From Porphyra umbilicalis (Eukaryota > Rhodophyta > Bangiophyceae > Bangiales > Bangiaceae), in assembly GCA_002049455.2 (NCBI GenBank), contig KV919072.1:26104-90103 (forward strand): a stretch of DNA of 64,000 nucleotides, written 5' to 3'. This document shows positions 22,178 through 33,065 of this stretch, piece after piece. The notes under the pieces were generated by a model. It made no database searches, was not told where the DNA came from, and worked only from the letters and a program-made list of their open reading frames with translations. The position numbers and the translations under genes are program-made. Position 1 is the first letter of the stretch. The number at the start of each line of letters is the position of its first letter.

Positions 22178-22685
22178 CAGTGCATTCTCGTTATAACGTC
22201 CACGGATACAAGAGACTTATGCGAAACAAAACCGAAGTTGGCGTAGATCATATGCGCGCTGGGTAACAAATTGAGGCGCCAGATGCCGTTCAAAAGCCAT
22301 GGCTTCTGGAGCGGACCGCCTCTGGCAGTTCCAAATTTGGTGGTGCGGGGCCTGGTGGTGCGGGGCCTGGTGGTGTGGGACAGTTCGGCTCCATATCAGA
22401 CAGTGTGAGGACGGAGTGAGCCGACAGGTAACGGTCTCAGGATTCTGACCGAGAAAAGGCGCTGGGGCAGTGGGGGACGTTGCCAGATATTTAATTATGA
22501 TCGTGACAACGCCCTTCACGGTCCAATCGCACGCGACAAGACTGAAAGGAAGCCTCGAAAGCCGAGCCGCCGCAGCATAGTTCGAAGGCTTCAAATCTCT
22601 TCAGCGAATCGGATACAAGCGACTTTAAACTTCAATCTGGCAGATTTATGTGAATCAGGGTGGACGTTATAACGAGAATGCACTG
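22178..22685. mobile_element. 508-base MITE with pogo/Tigger-type inverted ends
   Basis: The left end begins CAGTGCATTCTCGTTATAAC and continues GTCCAC; the right end is the exact reverse complement over 26 bases. A TA dinucleotide flanks both sides (22176-22177 and 22686-22687), the target duplication of Tc1/mariner-like elements. The CTCGTTATAACG core is characteristic of pogo/Tigger/jerky-type termini. No transposase is encoded. A three-copy 15-base direct repeat (TGGTGGTGCGGGGCC) lies inside at about 22338-22378. Confidence 0.85.
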
Positions 22686-23016
22686 TAGTGGCGTTGTCAC
22701 GGGGATACAAATCAGATTCTGAATTCGGAATGTCAAAATGTGTGTGTAATGATCAAGCACGACAAAAATTGATGATGATCAACGCCAACTCCCTGTTGCT
22801 GTCGATCCGGTGGCAGTCGCAGAGGCGCTCTGCTTGCCGGCGGCAAAACCACAAACCATCGGTTGACGCGGCCCCAGTGCCCTGAGACCCACCACACCCG
22901 CTGCCTGCACCAGCTTCGGCTTGCGCAGCCCCCCCCCCCACGATGCGCCGTCACCAGTTACCAGCGACTGCCCCCCCCCCCTTCTCCCCTCCCGCTTGCC
23001 ATCCGCACTGCCCGCC

Positions 23017-24197
23017 ATGATGCCCGGCCAGGCGGCGCTGCTCGCCGACCTCGCGCGCCTCCACGCGGACCCCGCCGACGCGGACGTGACGCTGCTGTGC
23101 GGCGACGGGGGGCGCCTGCGGGGGCACGCCTTCCTCCTCGCCGCCCGCAGCGCGCTGCTTCGAGACGCCCTCTGCGGGCGCCGCCGTGACGGGGAGGGCG
23201 GCGGGGGTGCCGCCCAGAGCGACAGCGACGGCGGCAGTGGCAGCGACGCCGACAGCGACGGGCGCGCCGACGCCGTGGACGACGACGATGAGGACGATGG
23301 CACGTGCCCGTTTTCCTACAATGGGGTCGCCGTGCGGGATGGGGCCGCACCGCCCCTGCGACCTCGGCGGGGCCCAGACGCGGACGCGGATGTCGAGGCG
23401 GCGGCGACCGCCGCCGCCGCCGCCGCCGCGACCGCGGCGACCGCCGCGCCCCCCCCGCCTTCCGGCGACCCAGAGGGCGCTCCCCCCCCCCTCCCCCCCC
23501 CTCGATCCCCCCCCCCCCCCCCCCCCCTCATGCACCTCCGTCGTGGCCCTCCCCCCCCACATCCCCACCCCCACCGCCGCGGCGCTCCTCCGCTGGGCCT
23601 ACACGGGCGCCCTGACGCTCACGCCCGCCACGGCCGTTGCCGTCGGCGCCGCCGCCGCCGCCCTCGGCATGGACGGTGCGGCGGGCGTCGTTGCCGCCCA
23701 CGTTGCGCGCACGACCGACGCGGACGCGGTCGTTGACCACCTCGACGCCGCGTTGCACGCGGCCGCCGCCGCGCGCCGCGCCGTTGCCGACGCGCGGCGG
23801 CGGCGCCCGCAGCCGGGGAGGCGGCGGCGGCGGCGGCGGGGGACGCCGGGCAAGGCCCCCGTCGCCGCCGTCGACGCGGACGCGGCCGCCGCCGACGCGG
23901 CGGCCGCGTCGGCCGCGTCGGCGGCGGCGGCGGCGGCGACGCTGCTGCGGGCGGCGGAGCGTGCCTTTTGGCGGGCGGGCGCCGCCGCGTACGCGGCGGC
24001 CGCCTTTGAACGCCTCAGCGACGCGGGCCTCGGGTGGTTGTTGCGGCGGGAGGAGCTCCCCGTCCCCGAAACGGCCGTGTGGGCGGCCGTGCGCAGGCGG
24101 GCGGTGGCGGTGGCGGGGGTGGCGGCGGCGGCGACCGCCGGGGGCGGCCGCCACGGGGCAGACGCCCCGCGGGGGGGGGGGGGGGGGGTGGACGCCC

Positions 24198-24228
<31 letters not shown>

Positions 24229-24585
24229 GCGGCGCGGGGTGGCCCCACCCCGCGGGCGCCTGCCGTGGGGGACGGCCCCGCCGTGGGGCGGCTGCCGCCC
24301 GCCGCCACGCCGCTCGACGCGGTGCGGCGGGCGGTGGCGCCGGCGGTCGTGCCGGGGCAGGTGCGGTTGCTCAACTTGCCGCCGTCGGTGGTTGCGGCCG
24401 AGGTGGACGCGCCGCGGCTGGCGCCGCCCGCGGAGCTCCTTTTTTACTACCGCCACACGCTCGCGGCGGCGACCGCGTCGGCGGCGGCCACCGCCGCCGC
24501 CGTCGCTGCCGCCGCCGCCGCCGCTGCCCGCGACGGACGGCCGGGGGCCGACGGTGCCCGCGGCAGGTGCGGCTGGCGCACCCGC

Positions 24586-24616
<31 letters not shown>

Positions 24617-25222
24617 GCGGCGGCGGTGCGGGAGTGGTAGCGGGCGCCGCCGCCGCCGCTGCCGCCGCCCCCCCCGGCGGTGGCGCCCCCCCCCCGGCCC
24701 CGCCCCCGCCGACGTGGCCGCCCGCGCGCGGCGGGTGCGGCTGACGTTTACAAGCGGCGCGCACCCCCACCCCGCGGGCGCGTCGGGGGGCCCCGCCGCG
24801 GCGTTGCGCGTGGCGCTCCCCCCCTGGGCGGCCGCCCCGACGCTCGTCTTTGACCCGCGCACCGCCCTCGGGCGGTACGCCGAGGTGGCGTTTTGGGCCG
24901 ACGCGGCGTGCACGGTGCGCCTGCTGTCGGTGGCGACCGCGCTCGCGGCGCGGGATGAGGCGGCGGCCGAGGCCGACGCGGTGGCGGCGGCGGCCGCGGC
25001 GGCGGCGGCGGCGGCGGCGGTGGGGGAGCGGGGGGGGGGGGGGCAGGCGGGGGGACCCCCGCCGTGGTGGTGCGCCCGCGGCGGCGGCGGGGCCCGCCGC
25101 CGCCGCTGGCGGTGACGCTGCCGGTGAGCACGTTTTGGTTTACGTTTTACGCGCCGGCGGCGTTTGAGCCCGCCTGGGGCTACGCGTTCACGGTGGTGGC
25201 GGACGTGGAGCTGCCGGAATGA
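23017..25222 (+). CDS. BTB/POZ-BACK domain protein with long insertion (frame broken at homopolymers)
   Basis: Starts ATG 23017 (MMPGQAALLADLARLHADPA) and ends TGA at 25220-25222, about 730 residues. The BTB domain begins with DADVTLLCGDG and HAFLLAARSALLRDAL. An insert of about 120 residues follows, with an acidic stretch (DDDDEDDG) and poly-Ala and poly-Pro. The BTB core then resumes in a new frame as VVALPPHIPTPTAAALLRWA and YTGALTL. A BACK-like helical region follows (AAFERLSDAGLGWLLRREEL). Further frame changes at G runs near 24171-24187, 24600-24700 and 25029-25041 lead to RLLNLPPSVVAAEV, then LVFDPRTALGRYAEVAFWAD, and a last block TFWFTFYAPAAFEPAWGYAF. The FD and WGYaF motifs recall a beta-sandwich found in large E3 ligases (low confidence). 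BTB-BACK proteins are usually CUL3 substrate adaptors; that role here is inferred. Confidence 0.65.
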
Positions 25223-25472
25223 GGGGGGGGGGGGCGCGGCGTGTGTGGTTGGGAGGGGGGTAGGGGGGGGGTGATGCCGGTGTGGGAGAGTGTGGGTCAC
25301 CTTAGAGGGTACCGCAGACGCGTAGTGACTGCCACGGGTGCCTACCTTTGGTATGAGAGTCGTCGGCTTGGGGCTGCCGGCCCAGCGCGTCAACGGACGC
25401 GCGCCTGCCGTACTGTGCCGTACACGTCGCTCCATCATGGAGCACCATGATGGTGCCTTTACTGCTTTGCTA
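25223..25472. other. Short intergenic stretch
   Basis: A G run follows the BTB gene stop. Nothing else recognised before the small MITE. Confidence 0.4.
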
Positions 25473-25644
25473 TTGCTGTCTTCCCAATTTTGGCCGATGC
25501 CGTCGATGTCAAGAGGGGTGATCAACTGTGCGAAACAGTTTTTCAGCCATCCATTCAGCCGGATAAAGTCGTTCGACCAATGAGCAGTCGACTGAGACCC
25601 TGTCTCGACTTAGACCACATCGGCCAAAATTGGGAAGTCAGCAA
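25473..25644. mobile_element. 172-base MITE with TTGCTG ends and TA duplication
   Basis: The left end is TTGCTGTCTTCCCAATTTTG followed by GCCGATG; the right end is the same sequence inverted with one mismatch. TA flanks both sides (25471-25472 and 25645-25646). The first six bases and the AATT/CC spacing match the larger TA-flanked element at 50407-51816 (TTGCTGATCCCCGAATTCTG), so the two are probably related mariner-like elements. It is too short to encode protein. Confidence 0.8.
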
Positions 25645-26530
25645 TACAAAAGTTCTGTATACCAAATCAAGAAAGGTTCCCAAGAAAGAGCACATTGGAT
25701 ATGTGCAACCAGACGCGCACATTTATAGAAAAGGGGTGCTACATATGTTTTCGTTCTTCCGAGAAATCAATGTTTGGCGGGAAGCTCCCTCGAATTTGCG
25801 GCCTTTGCCATCAGTACCTGCATCCAAAGCGGGGCGATTTCTGCGTTGGCGCGCTGACAACGTGCGGCGCGACACTCGCTGTTTTTTGATGGAGCTGCTT
25901 TCCGCCGAGCACGCCTCATGCCGTCCGCCGTTCCTTCATGTACGTCTCTGCCGCGCCCGACGCCACGGCGTTTGGTGTGCGTGGCACGCCGTCTGCGCGC
26001 AGGTGTCTCGCTGGAAGGGGGGACCCGCGGCAGATCGGTCTGCGAGTGCACCACCGCCGTGCTGCCAGGGGGTTCCTACCCCGCCTCGCTGCCGACGCGC
26101 GCACGGCGGCGGGTGCGCTCGCGCTTCTTGGGACCCGCCGCGGAACGTGCCGGGTAGGAGTCAGCGTCCACCCACGTGGCTGCCACCGTTTGCGCATTCC
26201 GGCGCGCAGAGCAATGAGCACCAATCTTTTCACGGGAGCAGAAACAACCTCACAGCCGTGGAGTACGGCCCTGTCCGACATCGTCTGGATCACTCGGTAG
26301 GAAATCCGACGCGACCTAGACGAGCGCGGTTCAGACCTGTTGACATTGTACAGCAGCAACAAACACGTATAGCTTGTATATACACAATATTGCGCACATG
26401 GTCTGAGAAGGTCCCAGCGAGCATCAACCCCCCATCCACACCAACCCCAACCAAGTCAAACGCGGCAAATGTCCAAAGCAAAGCAAAAAAAAATAGAAAC
26501 GACGAGACAATCCCGAACTCAACGTCGCCA
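25645..26530. other. Region without a recognised gene
   Basis: The 656-codon plus-strand frame that spans this stretch is antisense to the RFTS-like gene at its 3' end and shows no family motif, so I leave it out. Composition is lower in GC than the flanking genes. Confidence 0.4.
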
Positions 26531-27853
26531 TCAAGCAGAGAACGGCTCGACGTGCTGCCGCACAAACGAGTCAACGTCCACCCCCGCCGACGCCATTTCC
26601 GCGACGCGTTGCCGCGCACGTGCCATACCACAAGCATCGCTCGCATACTTGCTGCCGGGTGCTGCTGGGGAGGCCCCACCGCAGCCGCCCGGGGCGCCCG
26701 CGCACGCGCACAGGGGGGCCGCCCGCGATTCGGAGGCGGACGAAGCGAGGGAGTCCGTCAACGTCGCCGGTCCTGGCCTTCTGGACGACCCCGCCACGTC
26801 GATAGAGACCCGCTTGCGTTTCTTGGGCAATGCAACAGCAGATGGCTGACCCCGCGGAGACCCGGGCGGCGTCACGGGCGAGCCTGGCGACCGGAGCTGA
26901 CGCATAGCCATGGGCAAAGTCGACGCCGGGGTGCCAGCAGGGGGCGAGAGCGACATCCTCCTTGGGGAGAGAGAGCCACGGCAGTTGCCCGGGGAGACCG
27001 CGCGGGGAGGGGTAGGCGGCTTGGCCGCCGACGGCCGGACCGGCGAGGACATGGGCGTGAAAAGCGAGGAAGTGGCAAGCGACGTGGCCGGCAGCTGTAC
27101 GCATGGGGACGACGAACGACGGGTAGCCGCCGCCCTCGCCTGACCGGATCGGCGAGCCAGCTCTTGCGCAAACAGCGAGCACCGCAGCGCCGGGTCTTCG
27201 AGAAGGCGACTCTGGGCCAGCAGGAAGGGCGCTTCGGCAAGCACGTCCGCCTCGGGGTAGGCGCGCATCCCCGCCGCCCGCCGCCCGAGTTGCCGCACAA
27301 TCTTGGCGTACGTCGCGTCCGCAGGGGGGAGGCGAGTCGCGAGCGTCACGGATCGAACAAGCAGCTCAAAGCGCCGGCGCGCATGCCCATGGACGCCGAC
27401 ATACGAACCCGCCGCACGCCCTACCAGGTGGTACCGCCCGGTCGATGTCGACGCCACTAGCCGCGCCTCCCCGGCGCCAAATTCCACCGACCACCTCGTC
27501 AAGCCCGGGAGCGACACCGTCAATGGCGGGAGGCCCGGCGCCATGAGCACTCCGCCCGCCGCGAGCGACACGCCGGGCTCGTCCAGTTCACACAGAGAGG
27601 CGGGGAGACCAGCAGGGCCTGAGCTCGACGCGCGGAGGCGAGTGACCACAAAGTGGTGAAGCGCCCGCGTCGGCTGACCCGCGCCGTCGGCGGGCGTCAA
27701 AGTGTAGGCGGAGGGAATGTCGACTTCTTGGGTGGGAGCCGCGAAGATGACGCCACCACCGGTGCGGGGACGCCCCGTACCTACCGCGGTTGCTGAGCGA
27801 CGGCGCAGAGGAGGCGCGCAACCCGGACGTGTCGCCATGATGGCGGCAGACAT
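26531..27853 (-). CDS. Stand-alone protein with a DNMT1 replication-foci (RFTS-like) domain
   Basis: A single unbroken frame of 440 residues from ATG 27853 (MSAAIMATRPGCAP) to TGA at 26531; an internal ATG at 27838 is an alternative start. Residues about 67-235 match the layout of the replication-foci targeting domain of DNMT1. ALHHFVVT is followed by a CELDEPGVSL block, then TRWSVEFGAGEARLVASTST, then YHLVGRAAGSYV and DATYAKIVRQL, ending with AEAPFLLAQSRLLEDP and a CSLFAQEL segment. In DNMT1 this domain targets the enzyme to replicating or ubiquitinated chromatin and can block its active site. Here no methyltransferase, BAH or CXXC region follows. The C-terminal half is Ser/Pro-rich with many SP pairs, a PKKRKRV nuclear localisation signal and a last VAEMASAGVDVDSFVRQHV helix. 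A chromatin or DNA-methylation accessory role is inferred only from the domain. Confidence 0.7.
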   Translation of the reverse strand: MSAAIMATRPGCAPPLRRRSATAVGTGRPRTGGGVIFAAPTQEVDIPSAYTLTPADGAGQPTRALHHFVVTRLRASSSGPAGLPASLCELDEPGVSLAAGGVLMAPGLPPLTVSLPGLTRWSVEFGAGEARLVASTSTGRYHLVGRAAGSYVGVHGHARRRFELLVRSVTLATRLPPADATYAKIVRQLGRRAAGMRAYPEADVLAEAPFLLAQSRLLEDPALRCSLFAQELARRSGQARAAATRRSSSPCVQLPATSLATSSLFTPMSSPVRPSAAKPPTPPRAVSPGNCRGSLSPRRMSLSPPAGTPASTLPMAMRQLRSPGSPVTPPGSPRGQPSAVALPKKRKRVSIDVAGSSRRPGPATLTDSLASSASESRAAPLCACAGAPGGCGGASPAAPGSKYASDACGMARARQRVAEMASAGVDVDSFVRQHVEPFSA

Positions 27854-30333
27854 GAGTGAACACAACACGGTCGTTGGCACAGGATCGACCGTGTGGGCGA
27901 CGTGCCACGGATGAGGCGCCCGCAACAACGACGACCGAGGGGAAACCTCTTCAATGGCACCTACCACGGCGACCGCACGTGATGAGACACCGTGCGGTGT
28001 TCACAAGGGCACGTGCGTCAACGGGGAGAGAGCGGAGTAGAAGCACGGGGGTGTGGAGGGAACGTGGAGGTGGGCGGCACGACGTGACACAAGGTGCATG
28101 CCAGCACAGCACCGGCGCACGCAGTTGAACACAATCGGGGGCACACCCCGACCCGCACGGCACGGGCCGCGGCCGGCGGTGGTCATCCACCCGACGAGCG
28201 CCGGGGCGGCGGCGGCGCCCGCGCGCGCCCGTCCACAGCAGCCACGCGGCCCGCCATGAGGGGGGGGGGCGGCCACTCAACGCCGCGTGCTGTGGCCGCG
28301 GTGGCGGGGCACACCACGCCCCCCGGCGAGAGCGTGGGTGTGGGCGGGAGAGCGGGTGTGGCGGCGGTCGCGGCGGCCCCGCCGGTGGCGCCGGGAGGCG
28401 GGGACGGCCGCCGCGTGTGTGGGCGTGCCGTTGAGTTGAGGGGGGTGAGAGCGCGGCCCGACCCGCCGCGGACGCGGGCCCCACCGCCGCCGCTGACGCG
28501 GCGGCGGCGGCCGCGCCCACCTGGCGGCGGCGCCACGACAGCCGCCGAGGTGCACTTGGCGCGGGCAGCAGGGACGGGCGGGCGACGACCGGCTGGTCGG
28601 CAACGCGTGCGAGGCCCTCGTGCGTGGGTTGGTCCGCAGCCACCGCTGGTGGCCCCCTTCAAGGGGGCCTCGTCGGAAGCCGGTCACAGGGCGGTGGCGT
28701 TGGCGACGGTCGACCCGACAGGCCACGGGGCGGGAACGGCCGCAATTGGACCGCGGGGCGGGGCCCCGAGCTTCTCCCAATCGGGGATTTTCTGTGGGTC
28801 GGACGAGTGGCGTCCAGGCGCGGGTGCGCTGGAACGCGTTTCCGACGTCGGTGGCGGCGGCCAGTCACCGCGCGGCCCTGTCACTGCCAGCACCTCGGCT
28901 CCTCGGACCTCGGAGCGGCCCCCCCCTCCGCGCCCCGCCCCGCTGTCTGTTGCTGCGCCGGTCGCGGCCGTCGACGGGTGTACGTGTGTTGCGCCCGGGC
29001 CCTCCCCCGCCACCAGGCTGTGTGCCCCGTGTGAGGTGAGCGGGGGGGGGCACTTCCTGCAACCGGTCGCGTGCGGCCTCCAACCACGAGGCGGCGACCG
29101 TGGCTTGCGGTACACGACCCCCTGTCTTCCACCCTTTGTCGTATATGCTGGCCCGCCGGTCTCCGCCGAGGCTTGTCGAGGACACTGTGAGCGGTGCCAC
29201 CGTCAGCCGTTGTGGGAACGGGCAGGGACAGCCCGGGGGCAGTTGACCACCCCGTGTTGTAGTTGCACGCCGCCAGCACCGATTGTCCTGCCGTCCACGC
29301 TATTGACGGTTGCTCGCGGTGCGGCGGCTGTCGGCGTGGGAGGAACTGGGGCACGGGAGAATGGGGCGTGGCAGTTGTAGGCGTGTGCGCGCGGACGGCG
29401 GGGAAGGCGCTCTTGGTCGAGGGAGGGGTGAGGGTGTGCTCTTTGCCGGGTCAAGGGGGGAGCGAAGGTATGACGGGTGGGCTGGAGGGCGACGATGTTG
29501 TCACCAACGTCGGATGTTGCCTCAGTTGCAGCTCGATCCGTGGGCAGAGGTGGGGACCTGATGCTGTCGAACGCGTTAGCCTCTGCTCGTGCATTTTCAT
29601 GGCGGTCTAGCGGGTCATGACCCGAGTGAAACCACGTCGTCGCGTCGTCGCGTCTGATGGACAGACGCGAGACACAAGAAGCAGTGTGTCATCCTTTGTC
29701 ATAACTTGTGACGACACCCTCAAGCGTGCCCCGTACTTCTCCTCCCCGCGAGCACTGCCACCCGCCCGTCGCCTCGCGGCGAGCCGCGATCCTCGTCCCC
29801 GCGACACTCCTCTTCCGTTCCACCCTCATTTCCCTCTCGGGCAACCGTGTCGCTTCCCCCGCACCCTCTCGGCGACACAGCTGCGGGCCCCTTGTTCCGC
29901 TCATCTTCTTTTGTGTTACCTGCATGGCGTGTCCCCATGTGCATGTACTCCGTTGCACCCGTTGCCAGTAGGTGCTCCATGGCGCGCATCTGCCCTGGCG
30001 GTGAGCATCACCAACCGACTCATGCTTACGGCGAGTGGGTCGACCGACGGCGTGGTGAGCATGGCCCTGTTGCTGTCATCCACGACTACTGGTTGTGCGT
30101 GTTTTTTTTAACCCACCACTCCTCTTGTTACCGCCAAGTTGATAAGACTGCCTGTGCTGGAGGTCCTTCAAGTGGCAGACGCAGAGATGGGGACAGAAAA
30201 ATACCTTGAAGACATACTATGAAGAAAAAACTAGTATCCCACGGAGCTGAACTCCTCCACTGTGTCCGCCGCCACCACGAAAATGTACACAACCCCATGT
30301 GCGGCCGGCCATTTGTGCCTGCATCACCCGCCC
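27854..30333. other. Region without a recognised gene
   Basis: Open frames occur on both strands, including a 428-codon plus frame at 28094-29380, but they are Arg/Pro/Gly-rich, overlap each other and carry no family motif. A coding exon near 29990-30110 cannot be excluded. Nothing else stands out. Confidence 0.4.
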
Positions 30334-31731
30334 TCAACGGCGGAGCAAGAGCCACGAGAAGGCGGCGGCGCGTTTCGCGCCCGTCGGGAGCCCCTTCGAG
30401 ATGGACACGCTCACGGCCATGGCGGCGGCGACCAGCCGCTGAGAGCGCGGCACGAGGCCCTCCCCGCCGCCAATGACCACGTCGCCCGTAATACTGGCAC
30501 CCGCGCCCGACCCAGACAGCTCGGGGGCGAGCAGGGGCGCCAGCGGCACTTCGACTGCAACCGGCACGGGCGCCGGTGACATGGCGGCCTGCTGCTTCGG
30601 GGCAGCGACCTTGGATTGGAGCTTTTGGAACCAGTGGCGCTTCTTGTCGGCCGGTGCCGCCGCCGCCGATGCCGTCGCCGCGGCTGGCGCCGCCGCCGGA
30701 GGCGGCGCCGTCGCCGCTGCGGTCGTGGCCGCGTGCGCGCCGAGGCGCTCCACCCGCGCCGCGTACGCCGGCATCGTCACCGGCGGCACGCCACGGACCG
30801 TCGTCGAGACGGGCACCGAGACGGGGGCGGGGGTGTAGGTCGGCGCGTTGGTCCCCAGCGCCCGCCGCGCGGGCGTCGGCGCGCACGCAGGCGCGGCGAT
30901 GGCGGGCGTGCGGAGGGCGGCCATCTCGACAGCCCAGGCGTCGGCCTTGGCCGCCGCGTCGGCCGCAACGGCGGCAGCAGGCGCGCGACCGCCGCCAGCG
31001 GCCGTGCCTGCCGTCACCCCGTGAACGGACGTCACTGTCCGCCGGGACGCGGCGCCACTCGCTGCCGTCGCCGACGCGTGGCGGCTCAGGCGCGCCATCC
31101 GTGCCGCGTAACTCGTCGTGGGCGTCGGCGGTGCGGCGGGCGCGGAGCGCGTCGGCTGCCCCGCCGCCACCCGCGGCGCCGGCACCGCCGCCGCTCGATT
31201 CTGGGTGCGGAGGGCGGCCATCTCGGCCGCCCACGCGTCGGCCTTGGCCACCGCGTCGGCGGCAACGGCATTTCCGCCGACGCGCCCGCCGCCGGCGGCG
31301 GTGCCCGCCACGACTGACTTGCTCGCCGCCCACGCTCGCGCCGTGTCGCTGCCGCCAGGTGACGGCGCAGCGGCGGGCGCGGCGGTGGCCGCCGTAGGCC
31401 CCGGCGACATGCGCTCCCACTGAACCTGCTCGTCCGCAGACGACGCAGGGCGACGGGCGTGGCGGAGCGTCGCTGCCACGTGGTGTGTCGTGGGGTCGAC
31501 GCCGCCGGCGGCGCGGAGGGCAGAGGCGACGCCCGCGGTGGTTTTGGAGGGCGTTGCCACCGCCACGCCCATGCGCGTGCGGGCGGACGACGGGGGCGCC
31601 GCCGCTCCGCCGCCATCGGTGCTGCCGCCCGTCACCCGGCTGTTGCCCGGCGCAAAGGACGAAATGGATAGGATGGGCGTTGTTGATGAGACCAGCCGAG
31701 GGGCGGCCGCCACAAAAGCCGTCGTCTCCAT
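30334..31731 (-). CDS. Hypothetical Ala-rich protein with an internal duplication
   Basis: One continuous frame of 465 residues from ATG 31731 (METTAFVAAAPRLVSSTT) to TGA at 30334. The N-terminus is Ser/Thr/Ala-rich with few acidic residues and could be an organelle-targeting peptide (inference). The middle contains two copies of a segment of about 98 residues. Each starts AGTAAGGGR, has KADAWAAEMAALRT or KADAWAVEMAALRT, and ends with SYAARMARLSRHAS or AYAARVERLGAHAA. The C-terminal part has a basic KKRHWFQKLQSK block, then VVIGGGEGLVPRSQRLVAAA and a hydrophobic-basic end (AFSWLLLRR). I do not recognise the family. The frame is intact through a GC-rich sequence, unlike several neighbours, and codon third positions are mostly G or C as in other host-like genes here. 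Confidence 0.6.
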   Translation of the reverse strand: METTAFVAAAPRLVSSTTPILSISSFAPGNSRVTGGSTDGGGAAAPPSSARTRMGVAVATPSKTTAGVASALRAAGGVDPTTHHVAATLRHARRPASSADEQVQWERMSPGPTAATAAPAAAPSPGGSDTARAWAASKSVVAGTAAGGGRVGGNAVAADAVAKADAWAAEMAALRTQNRAAAVPAPRVAAGQPTRSAPAAPPTPTTSYAARMARLSRHASATAASGAASRRTVTSVHGVTAGTAAGGGRAPAAAVAADAAAKADAWAVEMAALRTPAIAAPACAPTPARRALGTNAPTYTPAPVSVPVSTTVRGVPPVTMPAYAARVERLGAHAATTAAATAPPPAAAPAAATASAAAAPADKKRHWFQKLQSKVAAPKQQAAMSPAPVPVAVEVPLAPLLAPELSGSGAGASITGDVVIGGGEGLVPRSQRLVAAAMAVSVSISKGLPTGAKRAAAFSWLLLRR

Positions 31732-33065
31732 GATTCAGGGATAGGGGGGGAGGCCGACACGGACAGACTCGGTTGCAACCTCTGTGTGTGTGTGCGTGAG
31801 CAAAGGGAAGAAATGGGGTGGAGGTGATGTCCCGCCGGCTGCTAAAGGTAGTGGTGGGGGAGGTGCAGGGAACTGGGGAAGGGGATAGCAGCCGGCGGGA
31901 GCACAAGCACACAGACACCAGGGCGGAAGAGGGTGTCCCACTTGCGGGCGCTGCCGGCGGTTTTGACGGCAAGCAGACAAACCTGACCGCGGCGGCGGTT
32001 GCGCCACCTTGCAGGCACGGCCGCAGCGGCTTTGCAACCGCAGCGGCGCGTGTCGCGTGCCCAACCGCGCCAGACGCGGGGGCCCAGCGCCCCTCGCGGC
32101 GCGCGTGACAGCCACCTGGCGCCGGCGCCGCCGCTGCCTGCGCGAGCCGCGGCCCAGGGCAGCGCGTCGCCGCTCCTGGGCGCCGGCCACGGCACGCGCA
32201 CGGCGGCGGCCGGCCGGGCGCAGCGGCAGCAACCGCGGGAGGCAACCAAAAACGGCCAACCCCCACGCCTTTTCGAGCGGCGTGTCCGCCGCGGCGGTGC
32301 GGCCCCGCGGCGGCAGCCGCGGCGCCGCTTCGTTGGTCGCGGGCGCGCACGGTGCAGCCACAGCTGGTACACGGTCCGCCGCCCGCCGCAAGCCCCTGTG
32401 CTGACGGAGGCGGCTTCTGAGGCACTCCGTGGCCCGTCCACTCCCCCTTTGGAAGTGCGAGAAAGATCGCTGTCGGCGTATGCAAGGTCAAGGAACGGGT
32501 GGCTGCGGCGGCAGGCAGAAGATTGGGTGGTGGTGTGCGCACGCTATCTCCGCTGCGGGTGCGCGGGTGGAACAGCTAGAGATATCGTCGTGGATAGCAC
32601 CCCCCCGCACAAGGGCGCCTATGGAAATGGCATCCTGTCAGTCGACAGACGCATGGCGCCGGGCTGCACCTGGGGCGGCACTGCAAACGACAATGGTGTT
32701 CGATTGAGACTGCGACTGCGAAGCCGCTTCCAGAGTTGTGCATCATTCTCGTCAAGCCCACACGAAGTATTGCAATATGCCTAATTTTGCCGTTCCAGAA
32801 CAATAACAAGAACAGGATCGGTAGTTTCATTTTCAAAAAAGCTTCCATGTTTCATGTAAGTCCCTAAAAAGCCTGCATCCCAATTGAGGCGACAAACAGA
32901 GTGGTCTGCCGGCAAAACCAGACCGCGCTCGTCGTCGGCGCTCGACGTCGGCGCTCATCGACACCGCCGACGACCACCGCCACGAGCCGCGCCCCCCCCC
33001 CGAAGCGTGCCACAGACTCGCGCGTCGCACCATCCACGCAGTCGTGCGTTTTTCCGTGTCGCACC
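31732..33065. other. Intergenic region without a recognised gene
   Basis: Frames on both strands are low-complexity up to 32450. From 32580 the sequence is AT-richer, with no motif or repeat that I could identify. Confidence 0.4.

Noticed and set aside
25490-27460. 656-codon plus-strand frame
   Set aside because: The 3' half is antisense to the intact RFTS-like gene, the 5' part begins inside a MITE, and no motif supports it.
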